This document shows positions 1 to 9,941 of a DNA stretch of 64,000 nt, piece after piece. The stretch's first letter is position 1. The number at the start of each line of letters is the position of its first letter. The position numbers were made by a program, and so were the translations under genes. The stretch comes from Flaccisagitta enflata (lineage: Eukaryota; Chaetognatha; Sagittoidea; Aphragmophora). A model generated the notes under the pieces. It was given only the letters and a program-made list of their open reading frames with translations, was not told where the DNA came from and did not search any database. The stretch is from assembly GCA_965153355.1 (NCBI GenBank), contig OZ231127.1, positions 54,870,001 through 54,934,000 on the forward strand. The letters run 5' to 3'.

Positions 1-240
1 GGTAGGTTGAATGAAATGAATGATTTAGTAAATAAAATTTCATCTCGTGCAAATCGGCAGCCAATGTTTTGCCACGCAAACTTGCAAAAATGATGAATGA
101 GTTTAGATGAAGAAAAAAAGATGTGAATGCCAACGAAGGCGACAAGTTTGAATGTCTAAATGACAAAGAGAAATTGTCGTCGTTGGGAGGAAAATAAATG
201 ACTTTTCAATCGTCTCTTCATGTGTCTCACATTGATTTGT
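1..240. other. Unassigned left edge
   Basis: AT-rich single-copy-looking DNA. A 28-codon open stretch near 115-199 on the plus strand ends in TAA but has no splice or homology support. Nothing else recognised. Confidence 0.3.
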
Positions 241-440
241 TTTCGGTGTTCAGCGTTCAGCGTCTAATGCTCAGTGTTCAGAATTCAATGTTCAGTGCTC
301 AGTGTTCAGTGTTCAGTGTTCAGCGTTTAGCGTCTAAGGTCCGGGGTTCCATAATCAGTGTTCAGCGTTCAGTGCTTTGTGTTCACTACACAGCCACAAG
401 CAATCAGTGTTCAGCGTTCAGCATATATTGTTCAGCGTTT
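241..440. repeat. Degenerate GTTCAG short tandem repeat
   Basis: The stretch is built from variants of a 6-7 base unit (TGTTCAG, CGTTCAG, TGCTCAG) repeated about 25 times with substitutions. The open frame across it is repeat-encoded Ser/Val/Gln and is not a gene. Confidence 0.8.
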
Positions 441-600
441 TGCCTAGAGTGTTTCAAACTACCATTAGACTCCAGCTTTTTCTACTCATCAGACAACGGG
501 ACTTCTGCTTTTTCACGAAAAAAAATCGAGAGAATAAGGAAATGAAAAAATGTACAAAGAAATAAGAACAAAAAATGAAATAACAGATGACAACTAAAGA

Positions 601-786
601 AACAAGGCCGGAAACACGGCTACCCCAGTCGCACGCGGGAGGGCAGGGGCCATATTTGAGTTCACTAGACCATTTGGGCAGGAGCAGAGATGTCACAGAA
701 TAAAGAATATAAAAAAAGTAAAGTGTGACCGACCAACCGACCAACAGACAAAGCGGGGTGTAGAGTCGCGTGCATGCGACTAAAAA
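601..786 (+). mobile_element. Family A element, near complete
   Basis: The left end reads ACAAGGCCGGAAACACGGCT and is followed by the half-site AGTCGCACGCGGG and GGGCAGG. The right end has GACCGACC-rich DNA, then AAGCGGGGTGTAGAGTCGCG and the hairpin around 765-780 (GTCGCGTGCATGCGAC), closing with AAAAAT. The same ends recur near 22.9, 37.7, 44.1 and 49.6 kb, which defines the family. No coding capacity. Confidence 0.75.
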
Positions 787-874
787 TTCACTTGAAGTTC
801 CCCACCCAGAAAAAAGAATGGGGAAAGAAATAAGCCGTTCCTTTGAAATTGGCCCCTCATTGCTTTACAACTCA

Positions 875-878
<4 letters not shown>

Positions 879-958
<80 letters not shown>

Positions 959-1029
959 AAGAGTGTCGCCTTCTTGTTATCGAGTGCTTCTTCTCGGCAG
1001 TAGGATCCAAACTAGACAACTAGAATGGC

Positions 1030-1112
<83 letters not shown>
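879..1112. repeat. (CT)n and (GA)n microsatellites facing each other
   Basis: A pure CT run at about 879-955 and a pure GA run at about 1032-1112 are separated by roughly 76 bases. They are reverse complements, so the block could fold into a stem of about 75 base pairs. Open frames here are Ser-Leu or Arg-Glu repeats. Confidence 0.95.
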
Positions 1113-1114
<2 letters not shown>

Positions 1115-1928
1115 CCATAAAGCCAGACCGACAGAATGCTACATAAACGACTGAGACCAAAGGATAGAGATAGAGGGATAGAGAGTACAGACGACAGGGA
1201 TAGAGATTACAGACGAATTGAGGCAGACAGGCGTAAAAAAAACCAACCCCCCCCCCAAAAAAAGAGCCAGTCAGCTTGATAGATGGACAGACAAAAACAG
1301 ACAGTAAGATAAACGGAGAGATAGAAAGACGGCGACAAATCATTAAGACGTCAAGTATTCCAGGTAAAAATGAAGTGCTTCACCTCACCTTTGCATCAAT
1401 AATGGACCAATTATACACAAACTTTTTCATTGGTCAAATTGTCAAAAGATACACTTGAGATGTACGTCTGTTTTATAGTTTTCGCTTATAGTCGCCTTTT
1501 GAGGGAACCAGTCAAGAAAATGAAGATTTTCAGTAAAATTGTGCTCACACTTATTTCTTTTTTCTGAGGTCGAAATTTTAACAAAATTTTGCATTTTCAA
1601 AAACGTAGTTCTCTTTAAAAACGATTTGGTTAGAGATCTACGTTCTTCGTTTTTTTCATTTTTTCATTTCCTATGCAAGCTTATAATTTCGACCAGCCCC
1701 TGTCAGTGGACAAAAAAAAAAAAAAAAAAAAAAAAGAAAAAAAAATCTAGGAATTTTCAGCTAATCTTCTTCAGTAATATGAGCTAAATACGAAACTCTT
1801 GCCAACTGGATGTTGATTTTGCTTTTAAGGGCGTGTCCGCATTCGTCTTGAAAAACATGTTTTTCAGAATCATGATTTTCGAACATTACACAATGATGAA
1901 GAGTAATTTCGATTATACTGTTTGGTGT
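1113..1928. other. Unassigned AT-rich DNA with an A-run
   Basis: No gene or repeat family recognised. It contains a run of A at about 1712-1735 and a GACAGA-rich stretch at 1160-1330. Confidence 0.4.
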
Positions 1929-2348
1929 TGCTCCACTAGTCTTGTGGTTAAGTCACTGGGAACCGACAAGAGGGTTAGGGGATCGATTCCGACCATAACA
2001 TACAGTATTTTGAAGGGACCATTAAATACTATTTGAGCCTCAAAAAAAAGTGTTGGTTATGAAGCTGTTGATATTGACGTGGTGTGGCGTGGCAGATCCA
2101 ACAGCAGCAGTTGCAGTTATGGTTCCTGAGAGGTGGCAGCAGCAGGAACAGAAGCAACAGCGACAGAAGCGGCAGCAGCGTCAGAAACAGCAGCAGCACA
2201 GATAGGAGCGGCAGCAGCAGCGACAAGAGCTGCAGCAGCAGGTTGAGCATTTGAAGCAGCATTGGCAACTGCAGCAGCAGGCGTGTTGTTGTTGTCGTTG
2301 TCGTTGCTGTTGTGGTTGTTGTTGTTGATTTTGTCGCGGTTATGGTCG

Positions 2349-2413
<65 letters not shown>

Positions 2414-2641
2414 GCAAATGTGGTTGTTGTCATTGTTGACATGCCAAGAAATAGTTTTACTCAATCCGAGGAAGAAGTACTCTTCTACATGGAGTAGTGG
2501 TACCCTCTAGGCTTCTGGGTGGAAAGGTCCCTAGTCCGATTCTCTTCAAGTAGGGACCACGCGCTGATTTCGAACAAAAACTGTTTATCAAAATGCCAAC
2601 AATAAAGCGATTAGTTTTGTCGTCATTTTGGTGGTTACTGG

Positions 2642-2706
<65 letters not shown>

Positions 2707-2708
2707 GC

Positions 2709-2750
<42 letters not shown>

Positions 2751-3074
2751 GGTTGTGGTTGTTATTGTTGGACACGTCAAGAAATGCTTATACTCAACAA
2801 GAAGAGAATCAAGTCGTCTCCAAGGAGCAGTGGTAGCTTCTATGCCTCTCAATGGAAAGGTTCCCAGTTCGATTCCCATCAACATGAGTATCATGCGCTG
2901 AGTTTGACCAAAAACTATTCATCAAACAGGCTTTTTAGTTGAAGATTGAAGAAACGCCAACAATTTAACGATTGTTGTCGTACACATTTTAGTGATTGCT
3001 GTTGGTGATGATGTTGCTGCTTATATTTGTTATTGTTGTTGCCATCATCATCATCATTTATGTTGTTGTTGTTG
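1929..3074 (+). repeat. Composite tRNA-derived SINE with tandem modules and (GTT)n tracts
   Basis: A tRNA-like head at about 1930-1998 contains an A-box-like GTGGTTAAGTCACTGG and a B-box-like GGATCGATTCC. A GCAGCA-rich body follows. Two further tRNA-like segments lie at about 2485-2565 and 2822-2890; the last has the B box AGTTCGATTCC at 2866-2876. Between them are GTT tracts (2347-2414, 2640-2752) and repeated linkers that share GCCAACAATA and CAAGAAAT. The same order recurs at 55.4-56.5 kb, so this is one dispersed composite. It is probably Pol III-derived; whether it is transcribed cannot be seen. Long Val, Leu or Cys frames are artefacts of (GTT)n. Confidence 0.7.
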
Positions 3075-3873
3075 CAGCCCCAAAGGGGACGATGTCCTGT
3101 AGAACACAGGGGGACTTTTGTTTGTTCATGTGTGCGTGCGGCTTAAGGCTCAAATCCCAGCCTCAAGGCTCCAATCTCAGCATCAAGGCTCAAATCCCAG
3201 CCGCGAGGGTCAAATGACTCAAATCCCAGCCACAAAGGTCAAATCTCAGCCTTGAGGGTCAAGTCCCAGCTGCGAGGCTCAAATCCCATCTTCGAGCGTC
3301 AAATCCCATCCTCAAGGGTCAAATCCCATCCTCAAAGGTGAAATCCCATCCTCAAGGGTAAAATCCCATCCTCGAGGCTCAAATCCCAGCCTCAAGGCTC
3401 AAATCCCAGCCTCAAGGCTCAAATCCCAGCCTCAAGGCTCAAATCCCAGCCTCAAGGCTCAAATCCCCGCCTCAAGGCTCAAATCCCAGCCTCAAATCCC
3501 AGCCTTGAGGCTCAACTCCTAGCCTCAAGGCTCAAATTCCAGCCTTGAAGCTCAAATCCCAGCCTCAAGGCTCGAATCCCAGCCTCGAGGGTCAAATCCC
3601 AGCCTCAAGTCTCAATTCCCAGCCTCATAGGTCAAATCCCAGCCTTGAGGCTCAAATTCCAGCCTCAATGCTCAAATCCCAGCCTCAAGGCTTAAATCCC
3701 AGCCTCAAGGCTGAAATCTGCACACATGGATGAACAAACAAATGAAAGTCCCCCTGTGTTCTACAGGGCATTGTCCCCTTTGGGGCCGCTGCCCTGCAAC
3801 CCATCACCTACATTCACCAGCATGCATAGCAGGGCAACGGGTATCGCTGACCACATATTGCCCTTGGGCGACT
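3075..3873 (+). mobile_element. Family C1 foldback-like element with a long minisatellite core
   Basis: The left end has GCAGCCCCAAAGGGGACGAT then CCTGTAGAACACAGGGGGAC. The right end is inverted: GTCCCCCTGTGTTCTACAGG, then GGGGCCGCTGCCCTGC, GGGTATCGCTGACCACATAT and TGCCCTTGGGCGAC. The core (about 3148-3722) is roughly 28 copies of a 20-bp unit like CTCAAATCCCAGCCTCAAGG, all in one orientation. No transposase is encoded. Confidence 0.75.
3148..3722. repeat. 20-bp minisatellite (CTCAAATCCCAGCCTCAAGG)
   Basis: Tandem units of about 20 bp diverge mostly by single substitutions. It is the core of the surrounding C element, and units of the same type recur in every C element in the window. Confidence 0.9.
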
Positions 3874-4169
3874 GGTTGCTTGTATTTTGGGCCATATTGC
3901 TTGAATTTGGGCTATTTGGCAGAGTGTGGGTCAGCATAGCCCCGTGTCCGTGACTAAAAATGTTTTGATCCAACCTTCTGTGTTTAGGTATGACTATGTC
4001 TGTTCATCTGTCTGTCGGTCAATCTGTTGGTCACATGTATGTGTTTCTATACTTTGTGAGCCTTTTGGCCATACTGCCTCTACCTAAATGCCCAGGTGAC
4101 CTTCTTCTAGGACAAACATCCAAAGTCATGATCAGACCCGTTTAGGTAACTACTACCAAACTTAATATA

Positions 4170-4290
4170 AACAAGGCCGGATACACGGCTACCCTAGTTG
4201 CTTGTTTGTGGGCAGGGGCAGAGACAGAGAAGGAGCATTTAGGCAGGAGCAGTGAGCTTAAAACGCTTAAAAATGCCAAAAAAGAATTTG
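4170..4290 (+). mobile_element. Family A element, left part only
   Basis: ACAAGGCCGGATACACGGCT begins at about 4171, then ACCCTAGTTGC and GGGCAGGGGCAG. The hairpin end is missing and the sequence runs into C-type minisatellite units. The matching copy is at 60160. Confidence 0.55.
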
Positions 4291-4330
4291 TGCCTCGAGG
4301 CTGAGATTTGGCATATGGGTCATGAGGCTG

Positions 4331-5335
4331 GTAATTGAAACCACAGGCTGGTATTTAAGCCCGGGGCTAGGAGGCAGGCTCAGATTCGAGTCTTGAGGGA
4401 GGTGGATGGACAGAGAAGGAAGAGAACCTGAAATTTACCCTGTGTGAAAGCATGGGTCATTGACCCCTTAGAGGCTTTGCAAACAGACTGAATTCAATCT
4501 TGAGGGGACTAACCTGAAGATTGAGGGATGAATTCAGGTCGGAGGAGGCTCTTTTCAAGCTGATCTAAGCCCTTAGAAGGCTTGTTTGAGCTCCGATAGG
4601 GGTGATTTTAGGTATAATAGCAGCCCAAAAGCAGTAAGTCGTCAGCAGTACCTGCGCCCTGCTTGAGTAGTTTGTAAAATAGGTTGAGATTGTACAGCGC
4701 AGCAGCAAGGCACAAAGTCCTGTAAAACATAGGGAATCTGTCCATCTGTTTATACATAAATCCATATGCCCTCCTTCTGAACATAGTGTTGTAACTAATA
4801 GAATGATGTGGAATATCAACAAACAAATAAAGAAAATGCTATATTCCCTGAGATTTAGGCCTTGATACTGCAATTTGGGACTTGAGCCTGCTAAAAGAGC
4901 ATAAACTTGGATCTTAAGCCTGACATTGGGCTTTGAGGCTAAGATTTAGTTCTTAGGTATGAAATTTGGGTCTTGAGGCTTGAATTTGGGATGCAAAAAC
5001 AGGATTTGGCCCTTGGGGCTGGAATTTGGGCTTCAATGCTGAGATTAAGGCCTTGTTGCTGGAATTTGAGCCAAAAGGCTGCGATCTGGAGGCTGAGACT
5101 TGGGCCTTGAAACTGGGAATTGGGCCTCAAGGCTGGGATCTGGGCTCAAGGCTAGGGTTTGGGCCTACAGATCGAGATTTCTACAGATCGAGATTTCTCA
5201 GAGTATCACTGAGGGTAAAGAAATTCCTGTAAAAGCATGGATCATCCTTTTGAGCAGCAGCCCCCAAGAGGGCGATGACCTATGCTTTCACACAGAGGGG
5301 AAATTATTCTGTCTCCTCCGTATGTGAGACTCAAC
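4331..5335. repeat. Degenerate C-type minisatellite with C end fragments
   Basis: Units like GGCTGGGATTTGGGCCTTGA are scattered through 4860-5180. A C-type outer end lies at about 4610-4760 (CAGCAGTACCTGCGCCCTGC ... AAGTCCTGTAAAACATAGGG). A C2 inner end (GGGCGATGACCTATGCTTTC) lies at about 5270-5300. No gene seen. Confidence 0.55.
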
Positions 5336-5891
5336 AAGTCATCCAAGGGCAATACGTGGTCAGCGATACCCATTGCCCTGCTTTGCATGGTTGTAAATCG
5401 GAATGAGAGGCAGGGCAGCGGCCCCAAAGGGGACGAAGTCCTGTAGAACACAGGGGACTTTTATTCCTTTTTTCGTTCGTCCATCCATTCGTCCGTCCGT
5501 CCGTCCATCCGTCCGTCCATCTGCCCCCCTCAGGTCCTCTCAGGTCTGAAATCTGCCCTCTCAGGCCTAAAATCTGCCCTCTCAGGCCTGAAATCTGCCT
5601 TCTCAGGCCTTGCATCTGAGAGGGCAGATTTTAGGCCTAGGAGGGCAGATTTTGGGCCTAAGAGGACAGGTTTCAGGTCTGAAAGGGCAAATTTCAGGCC
5701 TAAGGGGCAGATTCAAGGTCTGAGAGGGCAAATTTCAGGTCTGAGAGGACAGATTTTAGGCCTGAGAGGGCAGATTTCAGGCCTGAGAGGGCCTGAGGGG
5801 GGGACGAACGAACGGAAGGACAAACGAACGAACAAACAAAAGTCCCCTGTGTTCTACAGGACTTCGTCCCCTTTGGGGCCGCTGCCCAAAA
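5336..5891. mobile_element. Family C1 element with inverted minisatellite halves
   Basis: The left outer end is CATCCAAGGGCAATACGTGG and GTCAGCGATACCC. The inner end is GGGCAGCGGCCCCAAAGGGG then CCTGTAGAACACAGGGGAC, followed by CGTCCGTCC. The core switches orientation near 5610: CAGGCCTGAAATCTGCCCTC before, GAGAGGGCAGATTTCAGGCC after. The right end is the inverse, closing in GGGGCCGCTGCCCAAAA. The strand could fold on itself over most of its length. Confidence 0.8.
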
Positions 5892-5937
5892 GAAGCCTTT
5901 GAAGCAATTTTCCATGATATTCAATGGGAGTTTTACT

Positions 5938-6456
5938 TTTTGGGCAGCGGCCCCAAAGGGGACGAAGTCCTGTAGAACACAGGGGACTTTTGTTCGTTCG
6001 TCCATCCGTTTGTTCGTTCGTCCCCCCCAGGCCCTCTCAAGCCTGAAATCTGCCCTCTCAGACCTAAAATCTGCCTTCTCAGGCCTGAAATCTGCCCTCT
6101 CAGGCCTTGAATCTGCCCTCTCAGGCCTGAAATGTGTCCTTTCAGGCTTGAAACCTGACCTCTTTCACTTTGAATCTGCCCTCTCAGGCCTGAAATCTGC
6201 GCTCTCAGATTCCAGGCTTGAGAGGGCAGATTTCAAGCCTGAGAGGGCAGATTTTAGGCCTGAGAGGACAGATTTCAGGCCTGAGAGGGCCTGGGGGGGG
6301 CGGATGGACGGACGGATGGACAGACAAACAAAAGTCCCCTGTGTTACACAGGACTTGGTCCCCTTTGGGACCGCTGCCCTGCCGCTCACTCTAATTTATA
6401 ACCATGCAAAGCAGGGCGAGGGGTATCGCTGACCACGTATTGCCCTTGGGCGACCT
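5938..6456. mobile_element. Family C1 element with inverted minisatellite halves
   Basis: It lies 46 bp from the previous copy. The left end is TTTTTGGGCAGCGGCCCC and AACACAGGGGACTTTTGTTC. The core switches orientation near 6205. The right end has AAAAGTCCCCTGTGTTACAC, GGACCGCTGCCCTGC, then GGGTATCGCTGACCACGTAT and TTGCCCTTGGGCGACCTG. The left end lacks the outer extension that the right end carries. Confidence 0.8.
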
Positions 6457-6672
6457 GTTTCAATTTCTCACCAATTTCTCATGTTATTCAATGGGAATTT
6501 CACATTATTCAATTTTTCATTAATTTTCCATGTTATTCAATGGGACGTTTGTACTTCATCAATTTCCCGTGTTATTCAATGGGAATTTGAGGCTTGGGGG
6601 GGGGACAGATGTACGTAACGGTTCACCCCTGTGTCCTACAGGACATTGGCCCTTTGAGGCTGCTGCCCAAAA
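6457..6672. repeat. Short ATTCAATGGGA repeats and a C end fragment
   Basis: Three irregular copies of TTATTCAATGGGA with AATTTTC flanks lie at about 6460-6590. A related stretch is also seen at 5905-5930. A lone C3-type end, CACCCCTGTGTCCTACAGGA ... GCTGCTGCCCAAAAA, lies at about 6628-6672. Confidence 0.55.
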
Positions 6673-6944
6673 ACCAGCTCTGAGAATCCTTCTTGTCCTT
6701 CTCCACCCCACCCTCCGCAAGGCTCCAGAACCAGCCTTGAGGCCCAACCCTAGCCTTGAGGCTCTCATGCCAGCCTCAAGGCTCAAATGCAAGCCTTGTG
6801 GCTCAAATCATAGCATAATTCAAGCCTTGATGCCCATACTTAGCCCAGCATACGTCATCAGCATACGTCATCAGCTGCCACTTTCAACTCCACTTCTAAA
6901 ACACACTTAGAGGCAACAAGTAACGCTGACCATCTGGCACTTTT

Positions 6945-8541
6945 TGGGCAGCGGCCCCGCAGGAGACGAAGTCCTGTAAAACACAGGGGGACTTTTGTTC
7001 GTCTGTTCATTTGTCCGTCCATCCGTCCATCCCCCCCACAATGCAAAGATCAGTGGACTTGCACTTTGAGTGGGTGAAAAAAAAAAAGTTCACGTAGAGG
7101 AACACAGTTTTTTTTTAAGAAAACTAGACCCTTGACCGCATCAGACAGCACTTTTTTTTTACCTTATTCTTCGCACATTACTACATTAAAAAAAATAAGA
7201 AGCCAAATATGTAAAATATGAAGGTTGGCAGTTGAACCTGCTCAAAACGCTGATTGTTTAAGCAAAACATGGCGTTCTTTACCATTTTAGAAAGCCAGAA
7301 CACAGATGATCACGTTGCTGCAATCAGAGTTCAAAAAAGTTATCATTTAGTACATTTTTAGCCTATTTGAAATACGTCTCTCTCTTTTTTGCAGGAAATT
7401 CGAATCTCCACTTTTTAAAGAATAGTTTCCACAGAGAAAATGCTTTGTTTGGCAAAGCTGAAACTCTCTCAAAATAAGGTTCTGACCATGGCTTTTCAGC
7501 TCGTGTATAAATCAAAGCAGGTTTTGTTTCCGCAAAACTGTAGTAGTATGAAAAAGTTAAGCTATCAATTTTGTAGTGCTGCTCTCTCTTTTCTTTCTGC
7601 TTTGTCATTGGTGCTTTGAAAACTGTTGTGTTTTCTGATTGGCTGAATTTGCTATTCTTCCTTTCTAAGCAGTTCGCTTCAACCAATCAGATAAGCATTT
7701 TCATATTTTCATATTTTCTTGCCAATGAGAAGGCAGGAAAGAAGAAAAACAGATGAACAGAAGGCTTTGGCGATGAGCAGGCAAATCAATGTTTTTAAAA
7801 GTTTTTTAATCGTTATTTTCTGATACTATCCTTCGAACAAATAACTTGAAAAGCACAAACTAACCTCTTTATGCTATTACCTTCCATTTAAAAAAAAAAT
7901 TGTGTTAATACTCGCCTCCATTCAAATTCTATCATAAGTCTAAGAAAACTAAAAGCAACATTACAATGTGCCCCCCGGCCCCCTCATCATGCCCTTCAGG
8001 CCTCAAATCTGGCTTCTTAGACCTCAAATCTGGCCTCTCAGGCCTCAAATTTGGCCTCTCAGGCTTCAAATCCAGCCTCACAGGCCTCAAATCTGGCCCT
8101 TCAGGACTCTCAGGCCTCTTATTAGGCTTCTCAGGCCTCAAATCTAAATTCTTAAGCCTCAAACCTGGCCTCTCAGGCCTTAAATTAGGCCTCTCAGGCT
8201 TCAAATCAGCTATCTAAGCCTCAATTTATTGCTCTCGGTCCTCTGACCTTTCAAGCCTTAATCCAGTTCTCTCAAGCCTCAAGTCAGCCCTCTCAAGCTT
8301 CTAATTGGCATTCTCAGGCTTTATTAGAGCCTTATTAGACCTCAGTTTAGGCTCTTGAAGGCCTTCAGTCAGCCCTCTAAAGTATCTGATCCACTTCTTC
8401 AGGCAGGACGAACGAAAGTCCCCCTATGTTCTACAGGACTTCGTCCCCTTCGAGGCCGCTGCCCTGCTTCCCATCACTCCAATTCACAATCACTCAAAGC
8501 AACGGGTATGGCTGACCACATATTGCCCTTGGGCGACCTGA
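6945..8541. mobile_element. Large family C element carrying a 0.9-kb unique loop
   Basis: The left end is TTTTTGGGCAGCGGCCCC followed by AACACAGGGGGACTTTTGTT. The right end is CAGGACTTCGTCCCCTTCGA, GGCCGCTGCCCTGC and TTGCCCTTGGGCGACCTGAT. The related site in the other duplication copy (about 61215-61235) has none of this, so the whole 1.6 kb behaves as one insertion. Between the ends are about 7060-7960 of non-repeated DNA and a 20-bp minisatellite at 7985-8345. The loop has four CCAAT-type pentamers at 7605-7725 and a minus-strand 107-codon open frame (7363-7686) without a recognised domain. Alternatively, two half elements with intervening DNA were lost together in the other copy. Confidence 0.55.
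7985..8345. repeat. 20-bp minisatellite (CAGGCCTCAAATCTGGCCTCT)
   Basis: About 15 units of 20-21 bp occur with one to four changes each. This is the right-hand core of the large C element. Both strands give Leu/Ser or Arg/Pro repeat frames that are not genes. Confidence 0.85.
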
Positions 8542-9328
8542 TAACCTTGTTGGGGTAGCTGCCCAGTAAGACCAGTAAGCCCTTATTCAGCTTTCATCTT
8601 CGACCTCATATTGTCCCAGGACCCCTCAAGTCAACCCTTACATGCTTCACATTCGCCCTCAAAGCAAGCAAATTAGCCCCAATACCTGTCCTTTAATCCT
8701 TCAAGCATAAGTCCTCTCCTTCAACCAGCCCCTTCAGACCTCAAATTAGCACGCCTAGGTCTCAATTTATCCCTCTCAGACTCCCTACCAGCCCTCCCCG
8801 GCTTAAATTTGACCTTCCTAGACCTCCATGGGACTTACATCTTTTTTTCTCCCATCTCCCTCTCAAAAGGCCTAATCCGAGCTTCAAACCAAATTTTACC
8901 CTTGATTGTACCCTAGCCCTATCTTTGCCTAAGGGCCCAAATCGGAGCCACCAGGCAAGTAAAAGCCCTAAACCCAAATCTTAAACGCAAGGCCACAATC
9001 CTAATCATCAGAACCAAATCCTCCCTGTAATGCCTAGATTCTTGCTTCAAGGCTCAAAGTCAGGTTCAAATTCAAGTTTCAAGGCTTAAATCACTGCCTT
9101 GAGGCTCCTGTCAGCCTTTTCATTCCAGAATTTTCCCCATTGAGCACCTTTCCTAAAGATGATAATGTCTTGTAGGACAAAAGGGCCTTTTGTTCTTTTC
9201 TATATATGTACCTTTCCTTTCACTCAGGCCTCTCAATCATTGCATCCAATCAGCCATTTCAACCATCACAGATGCCCTCCCATGCTTAAAATTGGCCCAC
9301 TTAGGCTTTCAGTCAGCCCTCTCAAGCT

Positions 9329-9520
9329 ATATATCTTCTCTCAGAGGCATCTATTACCCTCATTCAGTGAAAGTTAGCTTTGCAAAGCATGATTAGTACA
9401 GATGCAGTTTGCTTGAATGCATACCAATGAACTGGGCAAAATCTTTCGAGACAAACTTGTTCACATGCCTCAGAAGTGGGCATGCCTTGAAAATGGGTGA
9501 GCTCTAGCAGCGCTACGCTA
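9329..9520. other. Unassigned stretch
   Basis: Non-repetitive by eye. No gene or element recognised. Confidence 0.3.
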
Positions 9521-9522
9521 TA

Positions 9523-9941
9523 CACTTATTTCTTTATAAGAACATTTTTTTTGAAGGCTTTATGTTCTTATTTTCTGAAGCCAAATGAAGCCTTCAACGT
9601 TCTTAAAACGTTCTTAATTCAAAACATAATATAAGTTATAAGGAACCTTATAATATACTATCATTTGATTATATCAAATATATTTCTATTGAATACTATT
9701 AAAACCAATGCTAAACATTTATGTCTGGGGATGTTTTCTTGGTATTCATATTAGAAACTAAAAATTTTTATCTTAATTATACTAAAATGTTAGTGTTCTG
9801 TTAATGTTCTTTCAATGTTACTTTGAGCAAAATTTTTTTCTCAAGATTTTAAGCCTTTGTATGTTCTTAAGATGTTCTTAATTTTGGGGCCATTCGAAGC
9901 CTTGATGTTCTTATAAGCTAGGTTTTTATAAAAAAAAAGTG
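9523..9941. mobile_element. TA-flanked MITE, GTTCTTA family (419 bp)
   Basis: Left end CACTTATTTCTTTATAAGAA; right end reverse complement CACTTTTTTTTTATAAAAAC. TA lies directly outside both ends. The interior repeats TGTTCTTA several times, as do the copies at 13860 and 17619, which share these ends. No coding capacity. Confidence 0.7.

Larger units (their letters stand above)
3961..9328. repeat. Segmental duplication, copy 1
   Basis: Colinear blocks match 59.95-63.0 kb in the same order and orientation: 3961-4330 with 59950-60330, 5040-5320 with 60485-60740, 6655-6945 with 60955-61215, 8545-8690 with 61230-61365, 8855-9225 with 61907-62245, and 9226-9328 with 62862-63012. Shared low-copy strings such as CATCCAAAGTCATGATCAGA and CCTCATATTGTCC make chance unlikely. 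The copies differ mainly by gain or loss of family C elements and, in copy 2, two transposons. Confidence 0.8.

Noticed and set aside
601-786. Family A as a classical Helitron
   Set aside because: There is a hairpin near one end, but no CTRR terminus and no TC start, and at least one copy (44050) has a 7-bp flanking duplication. Left unclassified.
3148-3722. CRISPR-like array
   Set aside because: Units of 20 bp follow each other directly with no unique spacers, and the context is eukaryotic. It is a minisatellite inside a C element, as are similar arrays at 8, 25.4, 27.7 and 56.8 kb.
5700-6432. Leu/Ser and Arg/Pro-rich repeat proteins of 75-177 codons
   Set aside because: The repeat peptide changes with each C element, exists on both strands and is broken at element borders; a by-product of the 20-bp units.
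7600-7730. Promoter from a cluster of CCAAT/ATTGG pentamers
   Set aside because: Four pentamers in AT-rich DNA without TATA, initiator or a downstream gene are weak evidence.
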